Shown here piece by piece: positions 29,353-40,925 of a DNA stretch of 64,000 nucleotides. Made by a program: the position numbers and the translations under genes. The stretch covers positions 951,632 to 1,015,631 of the forward strand of contig VYZI01000261.1 of the NCBI GenBank assembly GCA_013397695.1, written 5' to 3'. The stretch comes from Centropus unirufus (taxonomy: Eukaryota; Chordata; Aves; Cuculiformes; Centropidae). The notes below the pieces were generated by a model, which did not search any database, had not been told where the DNA came from, and saw only the letters and a list, made by a program, of their open reading frames with translations. The stretch's first letter is position 1. Each line of letters starts with the position of its first letter.

Positions 29353-29880
29353 GTCCACCAATGGCCCCACCGCATGACACAGCTGAGCCCTTCATCCAAG
29401 TTTCCTCCCTGGGGGAGAATATTTTCCAAAAGGGCCAAAGGTGACAGAGGCAGTGCAGGGAGGAGGAGGGCAAGGAGGGAGCAGCAGCAGAAAGAGCCCC
29501 AGTCCAGAGGAGGAGCAAAGCAGGAGGTGCTGCAGGCATGGAGCAGGGATCCCCTGCAGCCCTGGAGGAGGTCCAAGGCACAGTGGGTTATCTGGGTTTG
29601 GGAATCAAGAGGGAAGAGGTGAAGTTAGGAAAGGGAAAAAAGGTGGTGTGCGAAGGTGTCTCCCTTCTTGTCTTTGTTTCTCACCATCAATATCTCACTT
29701 TAACTAGGAAAAAAAAGGTTTTTTTCCCCATGTCAGGTGTGTTTTACTTATTATGGTAATTAGTAAAAAATCTCCCTGTCTTTGTCTTGATGCATGAGCT
29801 TTTTCATCCTTTTTTCTCCCTGTTTGGTGTTTAGAGGGGAGAGGGAGAGAGTAGCTGGGGGAGGGAAAGAATGGCTAGGG
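29353..29880 (+). mobile_element. Possible degraded endogenous-retrovirus LTR
   Basis: This segment is clearly richer in G and purines than its surroundings. Its second half has the word order TGGTAATTAGTAAAAAATCTCCCTGTC, then a GATGCATGAGC word, then a TTTTCTCCCTGT word. I recall this order from a common avian solo LTR, whose consensus has GGTAATTAGTGAGTGATCTCTCCCTGTCC, CGACCCACGAGC and TTTTCTCTCCCCTGTCC. The purine-rich first half, with GGAGCAG-type words, also fits the 5' part of that LTR. No retroviral coding region is present, and no clear terminal inverted repeat or target-site duplication was identified. Frames of up to 146 codons cross this segment (29,182-29,622 and others) but arise from its low stop-codon density. 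The identity rests on memory of the repeat and could be wrong. Confidence 0.45.
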
Positions 29881-32390
29881 AAGGAGACCAAGGCTAACTC
29901 ACAAGGCAGGATTAAGTAGCAGCAGACACATAATTTGCCTCACTGTATGGTGAGGCTAAAACACAGAGTGAAATCTCCCACCAGTGAGGCAGGAGGCAGG
30001 GACTGCCAGTCACTTTCCTACTGCATCTACTTTTAAATTAGCTCAAGCTTCTAGGGTATCTGCACCCTCAGGCTGTGCTGTGACAATTTGGATAAAGGAA
30101 ACAGTGATTTAGAGTCTTCTAGCTGTACTACTTTTCCTTTTCCCTTCTGGGGGCCAGTTCACACATATTTTTTTTTTTTCTTTGTGAAGGCACTTACATC
30201 AAGTGTGATCCCTGTGGTCATGAAACCCTCAGGTGACCCATAAAATAAGTACAGTAGAAAAATGTACAGCTTTCTCTTAACTGCCTCTCTGAGAGATCAA
30301 ACCAGCCCCAGTACTGGTGTGAAGGAGGAGACGAAAATGGAAGTTATTCAGAGGCCTGAAGAGAAAGGCAATGAGACCATTCTGTGGAAGAGACAAGCTG
30401 TGAGATCACTTTAACTCTAGCACAAAACTGCAACTTAACTGTTCACACAGAAAACACCCAAATTGGTAAATAAGGCAGAATAAAGAACATTCTCTGGCAC
30501 TTAGATCATTTAGCACAGCAGGGTTCATGTCCACACTATAAAATAGTCCTTTTACTCAAAATAGAGAGATCCTGTCTCAAGTGCCCATCTGCAATAGTAC
30601 ATCATCTTAACTAACACCTGACTGTCCTCAGGCATTTCTCGATAAAGTGCTAGCTGACTCAAGCCATTGACCTGGTCATTTTTAATTTATCAGTATGGAC
30701 TTAGTCATATCTGTTCACTGCAATGATTTTTTAATGTCTCCTTTAAGACAGACACTCTGACTAACAGCTCCTGAGGGCAGAATAAAGCTTCAGATCAAAA
30801 TAACTATTGCACAAGCATAAAAAGAAGCCTAAATATTTATATGCAAAACCAAGTGAAATGTCACATATTTTTGAGAGTTAGGGAGGTAGGGAAATATGCC
30901 ATAAGGCCTGTGCCGTTCTTCAGTGGCAACTAAGTTGTGGAAAATAAACCAGAGCAAACCAGATCACAATAACTTCATATGTTTACGGTGTACATCAAGC
31001 TGTACATTTCCATTATAATTAGTTTAAGTTAATGAATTTTCATATGGGTTGAAAATGTTATGGCAAACAAAATACAGAACTGATGCCCTTGTGGAATGCA
31101 TGGTATTCTAAAGCATCTCAAATTACCCTAGGGTGGACAAGTAAATCGGGTCAATAGTCCCTCAAGTTATGGTAACATTTACCAGTGTTGAGTATGTGGT
31201 AAATGGGCAGCGAGCCATCAGACAATGATTTAAAATTAATTTGATCAGAGTTTTCCTCTGGCACTAAATTTGTGTGACACAGAAAGGCCTCTGTTTGTCC
31301 TATTAAACACTCTTAACCTCCAAATAAGGGCAGCTACATCCAAACAACCTACTGGAGATGATCACAGGCTTCTACTAAGGCCTAAAATGTAAAGGCTAAC
31401 CCCGATTAAAATCCCATCAAAGCTAATCACAACTTCACTGTAGGTGGAATGGAGCTTCAGAACCCACAAATATTCTTTCAAGCTATTTAATTAACTAGAA
31501 AAGACACAGCAAAGTGGTTTATAATAAAGACAAGTAAATGGCTTACTGTACCTAAAAGAGATAGCTTTGTGCACCCCATCTCAATGAGTGCCATTGATGG
31601 CACTGTTGGCCTAAGACTGGGATTTCTTTCACCTCTAGAATACTGAAAAAGGCAAGACTTCAGAATCCCTGGGGTGCCCACTTGTTAACTTCAGGAATTT
31701 TAATAAAGTTAGACGTTGAGCCTAAATGTATACTTTCAGAGTTAAGCTCCCATATTCTTGAAGCCTTTCTCCAAATTCCTTTCTTCTTTTTGACAACAGC
31801 GTGGAATATTCCTGAATTTATTCATCACCCTAAAAAAAGTGTTGTAGTGAAAATGTGCTCTGTAATTTTTGCTACAGAAAGCTCCTTCTCAGGAATAAGG
31901 TTGATTTAATCTCAGACCAGAGAAGTAACACAAAGGTTTTTCTACCCTCAAGCAGAGGTTGCAAACCATTTTGTTTAATAGATTCCTATCAGGAAAACTT
32001 GTAATTCCTCATGTGTGAATGAAGCTATTACACCCTAGCCCTCATTACAAAAATAACGTCCATTTTGATATTTCAGAGTACTTTTAGCAAGGTGCCCACA
32101 AGAGGGTTGTAAATGATCCAGGAACAGAGGAATAGAATAAGGAGAAATTGTATATTGGGCAATTAATTTTCATAAATTTACTTGCATAGGAGAAAATAGT
32201 TATCAGAGCCACGTGAAGGCCTGAAAAGCTCCCCTCCTCCTTCCTTGCTCATGTTGTGACACTGCAAGTCAGGAAGAATAGTCCCGTGAGTAAGTTATTC
32301 TTATGCAACTAAGAGGTTTGAAGTACTGTATTTTTGCCATGCAGTTGTACAAAACAAGTACCTAAACATTTTTTTAATTCTTTCTTGCAG

Positions 32391-32670
32391 ACAGGCCATT
32401 ACGGTAATCATGAGGAAGACTATAAAAGAAACTAAGGAGAAACTTTACCTGATACTTGAATCGGACTTATATTTGTAAATTAAAAAAGAAAAAAAAAAAT
32501 GCCCGAAAGAGAAATGAGAGAAATACCATTTCTTGAAAGTGTAGATTTTTCCATATTCCTGGAAAGTGGAAAGACAGAAGGAAAGAAGCCTGTATTCACT
32601 CAAGTGTGCCATGTGTAATGATTTCAGTTTATCCCAAACAAACCAATAAAGCCTGAATGTCAGTGTTATT
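32391..32670 (+). other. Candidate 3'-terminal exon (unproven)
   Basis: A textbook-like 3' splice site lies immediately upstream: a CCTAAAC branch-point-like sequence (32,361-32,367), then TTTTTTTAATTCTTTCTTGCAG ending at 32,390. About 255 bases later an AATAAA polyadenylation signal (32,645-32,650) is followed within 20-30 bases by a T-rich stretch. If this is an exon, one frame reads 14 codons to a TAA (TGHYGNHEEDYKRN); another stays open for about 28 codons to a TAA near 32,478. Neither tail is one I recognise. A GTGAGTAAG donor-like word at 32,286-32,294 would imply an intron of about 105 bases, but no supported upstream exon was found. It could equally be the last exon of a non-coding RNA, or chance. 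Confidence 0.2.
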
Positions 32671-35600
32671 TTTTTTATATATTAAATTCTTTTACTACAT
32701 GTCAAAAAGAGTTTAAATCCTAGATATTGCCCTTTCCTGTATCTAAACTGTGGAGTTAGTATCCAAAAGCCAGGGATAGTAGCCTTTAATATCACATTAT
32801 ATAGCACCAACCTCTGTGACAGTTCTGATGACGGAGAAGTCAAAGGAACTGTGGTTTCATGACATTTTTGCTCATACTAGATTTGAGGTCATTAAGGGAC
32901 TGATTCTGGAAACAGTCAGCAGGAACAGCTTCATGTTAATCTATGCACTTGTTTGCTATCTGTTCTTGAAGGTTATTTCAAAATCCCTGCGGTGGGTTTT
33001 ACCTTGGCTGGCTGCTGGATGACCTGTTGCCCACTCTCTCACCAATCCTTAACAGGATAGGATAAAACCAGATTTAAAAAAACAGAATTGTATCTTTCTC
33101 ATTTTTTCTCACTCCTATTTCTCACAGGTGTACTCAGTGTTTCTATCTCTTTTTAAAAATATGTTAAAATAGAAACAAAGAACGTATTGATCAGTGGTGA
33201 GCCCATTTTGGAGCCAGCTGGAACCATGTGAGCAGCCCCATATCTTTGCTCACAGAAGCTCCCCCCCTAAAAAAAACCTTCCCGCCAGTTCACCCTCAAA
33301 TCTCATTACTCCAATATTAGTTTCTTCACAACATATCCTGCATTTTGGGATCTACTAATATGCATCAGGCCCTACAAAAGAAGAGATGACATTCTGCACT
33401 TGTATTAGCTCAAACACTCATAGTGTGCATTCATACTAGGTTTATTGCCAAGTGCACCTGTGGAACAGTTGGAAAATAGACATAAGGATAATGAAAGCAG
33501 CTGAACTCATGTAGTTGGTCTCCATCGATTCTCAGGCTTCGTAGATGTGAATTTCTCATTAGGAGTGTGAATAACAAACCACTTTTGTTTAGAGGCACCT
33601 TAGGCATCATTATCTCACCGTTAAGCTTTGCATGTTAAAAATTATATTAAAGCCAAATTCAACAGAGAAAGGTTTTCTCAAAACTCTAACTGATATTCAC
33701 TCCAGATTTCATACTTTAACTCATAGGCTGTTGTTTAGTATTTGTGATATAAGACTTTCCTTTTGCCAATTACAATTCAGAAACACATTCCAGAAACAAA
33801 TCTGGAAACTCAAAATCATTGGAAAACTAAGCCAGAGGTATACATGTTTCCAGACCTTGGAATTGCAATGCCTCCACAATCTGTTGTTCATATCCTTTAA
33901 TGAAGGCTGATTGGGTACCAAACTAAAAAGAACGTATAGCAATGAATCTTAAAACTTCAATTTGACCTAAAGGCAATTACAGGTCTTTGACAGATGCTCA
34001 GAACCTCTGAATTTCTAAAACTTGGGTGTCTGTGAATCTATCTTTGAAACCAGACCAGCTTTAAGATGAACATCAAACCATACGGCATGCTTAAATTCCT
34101 TCCTGCCAAAGTTATTTTCAGTTTCTATAACATTGTGTTCATCTAATCACTGATAAATTGCTAAAAATTACTTTTTAACTAAAACAATAGCTATGGGAAC
34201 ACAAATAGAGTTATCTGCTAGCAAACGGGACAGCTAATTCATCTGTTGCTGAACACTATTTTCAGATGTAATCACAATGTTTCCTGCTTAGAATTATTGG
34301 CATTGAGCTTGTAATTGTATCCCCTAAGGGAGGAAAACCACTGTAAATAACTTGCCTTTAAAGAGGGAGGTTTATTGGATTTTTACACCAGACAACATGA
34401 GCTCTGGTTAAATGGTGAGTGATATTTATGTTCCTGTACATCCAGCCATAGCTCAGCTTCAGTTTTTTTAGTTGTCTTTTTTTTATTTCAGTCTTAATGA
34501 ATATAACAGTCATTGGCATTCAGTTTCCAAGTCTTTCTAGTTTTCAAAATACAGACACATTTTTGGAGGGTGAACATAGCTGAAAAAAATAACATCTTCC
34601 AATTTCTTTTACTACCTAATTAATTAAGGAAAAAAAAAAAATTCGGCATAGAAGAAAAGAGAGATGAAAACAGAGATTAAATTATTCTTCTCGTATACAT
34701 ATCCATAAGACCTTTTGGCCCAAAGGGGATGTGATGACGGCTTTTCATGCTCAGCTGAACTCTGAATTATTACCAGGTTATCAGGCGACGCAGTTTAAAC
34801 AGACCTCAGGGGTTACTGGGTATGGATCAAAACAAGTGTCATGGGAGCAAAAATTTTTTTAAGCAAATCTACCACACTGAAGGTGCTGGAATGTTTGAGC
34901 TAAGGGCTTGAACCTCTGCTTAGAAGACATGATGTGCTACTTCAGATCCTTGGATCAGTCCATCTCAAAGTTCCCTACATTATATAATTACTTTGCAATA
35001 TTTTCAGCCTGTTCATGCTATAGGCATCATTGTTCTAATGCAAGATAGCCTGTAGGAGGTGATGCTGGCATGTTATTCTAAAGGCAGCTGTACACATGTG
35101 ATAAAACCCTTAATATCTATTTAGCCCTATTCCAAGGGTAGAATATGCCCCCTGGAGAAGTCAGAACACAATGTATTCCTTCTTTGAGAGTGGCCTCACC
35201 TCAAGTTTTAATACGGCTAGTTTATTTGTTTGTAGATAGCTACATGGTATAATTTATCCCAATTTGCGTCTCAAGTGTCATCTCTCCCACCTCACGGTAG
35301 AGGAAATAAATTAGAGGAAAGTCATCGTTCTCTGTCTTTACAAGATGAAAAGAGAGAAACCGTTTGGAGATCTGCTCAGTCCTATCAGGCTGGGTTAAGC
35401 ACATTTGGGGAAAATTTATAACACTGAGCTTTTAAAGAGGCATCCATTACAACAGAATTAATCTAACTACAGGTAGGTAGGTGCTAATGTGCATTTTAGA
35501 AAGTGATTTTTAGTTCCTTTTACTGCAAGGGAAATCTAGTCATATAGACAGTGGAATTTAGGGTATGATTCATCTCATCCTAAAGAAATGTCTACATTTT

Positions 35601-38597
35601 TCCAGAGGAATTGTATCCTAAACTCCATTAACTGAATTGATCTCTACTGATGATAACAGGAATATAGATTACTCGTTCAAATGTAGGTGCCTGCACTGGA
35701 ATTCAGGTGAGATTGATGAATTGTACACTTCATTTCTGCAATCTACTCAGCCTGAGGTGTGTGCCATGCACCCGGCTGCTCCATCGCACGAAAACTTACG
35801 CCCCTCTGTGGAGGATCTCTGTCTTATGGGCCATGGAAATCCCAGCAGGCTGGTGCAACATTGAATATATTGTACCTCCAGGTTTTAGCAGAAAATGAAC
35901 GTCAATCTTCTAGCAACGGAAGTTTGCAGCTGAACCACCTAAACGTCACAACTGCCCTATTTGGAGGTTTGAGTTTTTGGGAGTTTTTTTGTTTTGTTTT
36001 TTTTAATTGATCCAGAAATACCAGACCTTTCATCAATGGTTTTGTCTTCCTAACATAAGAAAGGCCAGTATGCAAGTGAGAGCAAAGTATCTTTTTCAAA
36101 ACTTTTCTTGTTTATTTTTTTATGTTTTCTGTTCAATTCTTTCTACAATTTATCCCATTTAAAGCTGTTTGATTAATACAACTTGTGAGTAGAATTTTAA
36201 TGACCTGCATAATACTTAGTGGATGAAAGATTTCTTAATAGCTGGTTTTGTTATTATTAACATGCTTAAAGATTATGTTTCTGGTGTTCATTTTAATTTC
36301 TTCTAATGATGAGAGACACAGTTTCGTTCAGAATAAATTACTTTTTATATTCATTAGATGAACTTGGGAATCTACTCTCCAAACAACAAATTATTTTATC
36401 TTGAAATAACTCTCTGGCATAGAATACTACACAGGAAGCAGAGGTCAATTGTTGTCAATTACTTATGTTTCTTGACTTGAGTTCAATTTAAACAATGAAA
36501 TTAATACATTATCGATTAAACTTCTACCTTCACCGAAACAGGAGAAAAGTGCTCAGACCAGGATACTGCACATATATGAAAACAATGCTGGTAGCCTTAG
36601 ATTTATTTCCCAGGCATTGTGGATTACATTTGTATCCAGGTAATGTGCCATCACTCTGACAGCACTGTACAAAGAGACCTTATATATGTGAAATGTACAT
36701 TTCTCTTAACTACCAGCATATGTGTAGAAAATAGTCCCTAATTTTAAAAAGTGAATTTTCAATTCAGAAGACAAGATCAGACCTGCTTCTTTCTCATTAT
36801 TGTCTTTTTTAACTAACTGATTGATTTCCTTCAAAAAGCTGTAGTTCCCTGACTAGCTTTTCTTCCTCTGTTGATTATTGTTTTACAAATGTTTTTATCT
36901 CCTCTACGTGTAAGGATAAGTCTTTTACAATCTGTCCACATTTAGTATCTATGTTTGGACAATTATATTAAAGGCCCATTAAATTATTTGACCTTTTTTT
37001 AGCCTGATTGTAAGGTGTGATAAGCAGATTTCTTTCAGTGTTTTTATTTTCTGTAGCAGCATGAGGATATGTGTGCGTTCTGCACTTTTGTTGCTTCCTT
37101 TTTCAAGAATGACATACGGATTCCAGAAAAAAATGGTTTGCATGTCTCGTACTCTGCTATTTCTGTTCTTCTGCTTATGAGATAAACAAATGGAGATTAG
37201 GTAGTTCTGTAACACTGTAAGTTGTAAACAACTTGGTATAAATACCACTGCCTAAAATATTGTGCTGAGCTTGCTCCATCTGAACTTCTACCTCACTGCA
37301 GCTTTTCTTGGTATTGGTAGAATATACCATGTATATTGTGTTGGTTATTCTCTTTATCCTAACTGATATACCAATTTTCATCTGTTGTATTGGTTTTATA
37401 AATTTTACTAATCTTTAGACTAGAACTGGCTTCCATAGCGGGAATTCTATGGCCAATTCACAGTAAAGCCTAATTTTTTCTTGAGAAATATCATTTTTCT
37501 TAACACTTGGTTATTGCCTGTATAAACTAAAATAGCTCACACTTCAAAATTACGGTTTAATGATTATTATTTGGTTATTAATTATGAAGATATTTTGAAT
37601 CTTTCACAAGAAGGATTTATTCTGCTTTCAGCTACAACAGGCATACACATAAACCCAGATTTTTAGAGTTATCCAGGTAAACCAAAGCAATAGTAAAGAG
37701 AAAAAAGACAACATAGAAACTTTGAGGAAGTTTTCAAAACTTGTGAAGAAATCTCAAACAGGACTTCTTTCTTCTCTCAGTGTATCAGAAATATTAACAT
37801 CCTGCTGCTTAGCCTCAAACATAAATGACAGGTACAACCCTGAAGAACTCATCCTCTCTCATTGCTCATTGGAAAATAGGAAAAATTGGGAAAATCCACA
37901 GTGACATCTAGCATCTTCTTGTAAAGACCAAAGTTCACACTGTCCTGGAGAGAATTCTCTCAGTGTACCAGTTTTCAACAGCCTTTAGGAGTTCCTTATA
38001 CTCTGTCCATCAAACTTCCCTGGATCACTAGTCATTCCCACTGGATCCTCTCATTCTCTCCCTTTGCACTATTGCCACTGGGCTTGTTCGTGAACTTTGT
38101 CATTCACACACTTTTTTCCCCATGATGCTCAGATACATTCCACATGGCAGCCCAGCAAATGGTTGTAGTAGTAGCAGAACTCATGGGCACATCAGGCAAA
38201 CAGAAGAGGGGAAAGGGAGGAGGGACAAGGAGAAATTCATATGAAATCACCTTGTTTGAAAACTAGTTTTGGTTGCAATCAGTTCCCTTAATTCTCATAA
38301 AATCATAGGACAATCCAAAAAGACCACATTGTATCTAGAATTCAGAGAGAATTTAGACAGAACCAAGATGTCAACACAACCTATAAGCAGTTACTTGTTT
38401 CTGTATAGGTTAGGACATTTAAAGTTAATGAAGTTTACTTTTGTTTAAGTGAGATGGAACTGAGTACAGAATCTCCCACCTTAAAACACTGGATAATAAT
38501 CAATTATTCAAAATAATTACAATTGGCAGCCTCAGAGAGACTGAAAGGAGCAGTTTGGGAATATGGATCATTTGGATTGGAGAGGAAACTGAATGTC

Positions 38598-38660
38598 AAC
38601 AACAAAAAAAACCAAACAAAACACAAAACCAACCAAACAAAATAAAAAGACACAAACTGT
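38598..38660. repeat. A/C-rich low-complexity tract
   Basis: The plus strand consists of A runs and ACCAAAC words with almost no T or G. It is irregular, not a fixed-period array. Confidence 0.6.
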
Positions 38661-40124
38661 TATTCTTACCTGAGACAAGGAATGGAGAAAAAAAAATAAA
38701 CCACAATACCAGATATAAAACCTACTAGTCACAGATGGTGATATGAAATTGATATGTCTCTACAGAGCAGACTGCAATAATGTAAGCTGTTAAGTTAAAA
38801 ATTTCAACATGAGAAAACTGCTGTGACAATAAGCCTTTAGCTACTTAATTAACAGGAAACCTTAAAGCATAATTACTTTTATTTTCTTTAAGGAAATACT
38901 AGAAAAAATTGAAGGAAAGATCTAACAATTAATAAAGAAAAAAGTTGCATTCGAGTGCAGATAATAATGATTTATTCTAAAGCAAAAAGACATGTAGAAA
39001 ACTGCTTAATTTTTTTAACTTTTTGTTTAATGTAATTCAACATTTATAAAACATGAAGTGAGTAATAAATAAGTATACTACAATGATGGGGAAACAATAC
39101 CCATGTATTTTCATGCAAGAAATATTTTGTTAGGAAAGAAGTTCTTTTTCAAAAACTGAAATATTTATGAATGATACTAGAAGTGATTTTCCCTTTTTCA
39201 CCATGTTTTCTGCCACAATTTCTATGATGTTTTAAGTATTACATAATTGGATGAAAGATGAAAGCTGTATGTTTTTCGTTTTCTCAAAATATTATTAGTG
39301 TGCTTTGAAGAATATGGTAGGACATGGAATTTGAAAAAGTATGTGTTGACCAAAACCAACCAAACAAGTGCTCAGAAAACCAAAGCCCAATGAAATTTTC
39401 AGCTTGGGTACAGCAGAAAATGTGTTCATCTATAGAAAATACAGCCATTTAAAACGAAGTGAAGCAGAAAGATTTTCAGAATATTCCCATTATTAATGAA
39501 ATTGGATTCTTGGCTCAGGCAACTGCAGTGATTCTTGTGCTCCGAGTCTTCATTTATACTAAATGGCAATGCAGAGGAAGCAAAACAAACCACATGCTGG
39601 ACTGTTGAGTTGTGTATCACACAAACTGTGGATGAGAAGGTAGATGAAATGGAATGAGAAGCTAGATGGAAAAGCTCTCCCATACTCTGTGCACATGCAT
39701 AATGTAAAGAGATGAGACAGTCTTCATCTATGAATAAGAATAGAGGATTTGTTTATCCTCCAAGCAACCTTTCCTACTCTGTACTGACTCTACTAGCAGC
39801 CTACCTGAGGAATTATACCTAGCTTTCATCCAGGCTGAGCTGTGCTAAGGTACTGTTGCTTGAATGATGCCAGTGTTTGTTCATTTCTTACATTTTTGCC
39901 TCACTCCTCATTCCCTAAGGATATGTAGAAGAAATAAAAGAGACTGGTGAAATTAAGATCGATACTGAGAATTCTGAGACATGTGCCGATGAGCACAGAA
40001 AAATCATCCAGAACTCTATCATTCATGGTCACTTAGCACAATGTGGCCTCCAACCACCACATCTCCCACCAGTCCTGTCTTTGTAAACACTGGGTCGAAT
40101 GAGGCACCTCCTCTGTGCAGCCTG

Positions 40125-40460
40125 AAGAAATCACATAGAGACCTTATTGTGTACTTTCAATATATAATAAGAACTTATCAGAAAGACAAATTTTGATGTC
40201 TTTATGAACAAGAAAAGGGGCAACAGATATAAATTCAAAGAGATTACATTTGAGTTGGACACAAAGAAGAGATATTTTTTATTGCCTAGGTGGTAAAGTT
40301 TTCTAGAGATGTTGTGGAAATCTCTGGAAGTGTTCAGTCAGCCTGGATGGGTCTCTGCCAGTGGAAGATGCTCCTGCACATGACAAATCTAATTTTCTAT
40401 TAGATTGGGTTTAAAGTTCCCTTCTAACACAAACACTCTCTAATTCTACAGTTCTTTGGA
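40125..40460 (+). mobile_element. Decayed CR1 LINE 3' region
   Basis: The segment follows the CR1 3' region in order. It has a GAGACCTTATTGTGTACTTTCAATATAT block (CR1 GATCTCATCAATGTTTATAAATAT), then ACAAGAAAAGGGGCAACAGATATAAATTC (the CAAGGGGCAACGGGCACAAACT block). GGAAATCTCTGGAAGTGTTCA (the TCTCTGGAGACATTCAAA block) comes next, then TTAGATTGGGTTTAAAGTTCCCTTCTAACAC and a decayed tail CTAATTCTACAG. Divergence is high, so the copy is old. No coding region of use remains. Confidence 0.82.
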
Positions 40461-40619
40461 AAATGCATAAAGAGGCTGTTGAGTGACACAAAAAAATAGG
40501 GCTGTATATATGTATTATACCAGTACTGGGGGTATAATATGTTCATCCAAACAGGATGTTATACACCAAAAAAAGAAAACCTATTTAGTGAGATATGAGC
40601 TTTCCTTGGCTTTACAGAG
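40461..40619. other. Spacer between two CR1 copies
   Basis: Unique AT-rich sequence separating two plus-strand CR1 fragments. No feature was seen. Confidence 0.5.
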
Positions 40620-40925
40620 TTTCGGAAAGTGATAGGACAAGGAGTAATTTCTTTAAAGTAAAAAAAAAAGAAAAAAAAATAGTAAATTCAGATTAGATAT
40701 AAGGAAGATTTTTTTTTTTTTAATGAGGCTGGTGATACACTGGGACGGGTTACTCAGAGAGGTGGTAGACATCCCATTCCTGGTAACATTCAAGGTTGGT
40801 TTGGACAGAGCTCTGAAAAACCTTCTCTAGTTGAAGCTGTCCCTGTTCATTGCAGGGGGTTTGGACTAGCTGACTTTCAATTGTCCCTTCCAACCCAAAC
40901 TATTCTATGATTCTGTGACTTTATG
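40620..40925 (+). mobile_element. CR1 LINE 3' region with intact tail
   Basis: GTGATAGGACAAGGAGTAATTTCTTTAAA begins a CR1 3' region. It continues through AGATTAGATATAAGGAAGA, a GGGTTACTCAGAGAGGTGGTAGACATCCCATTCCTGG block and GGTTTGGACTAGCTGACTTTCA. It ends with TCCCTTCCAACCCAAACTATTCTATGATTCTGTGAC, which keeps two octamers. Poly-A- and poly-T-rich patches at 40,659-40,680 and 40,710-40,722 replace or interrupt consensus sequence. This is the best-preserved CR1 3' terminus in the window. It is 5'-truncated, as is usual for CR1. Confidence 0.92.

Larger units (their letters stand above)
29881..40124. other. Unique non-coding DNA, 30-40 kb
   Basis: No gene was recognised with confidence. A candidate terminal exon at 32,391-32,670 is listed separately. 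The patch at 34,690-34,860 has several CpG and complex unique sequence and could be a conserved element. Around 35,640-36,010 three overlapping plus-strand frames of 63-83 codons occur in a slightly GC-richer patch; none resembles a known protein. An A/C-rich simple patch lies at 38,598-38,660. Confidence 0.5.

Noticed and set aside
29182..29759. Overlapping frames of 73-146 codons on both strands
   Set aside because: They lie in a GC-richer repeat-derived island with few stop codons, overlap in several frames on both strands, and match no family.
38298..38335. AAATCATAGGACAATCC considered as another CR1 tail
   Set aside because: Only the first few bases resemble the octamer; the following sequence does not follow the CR1 3' region.
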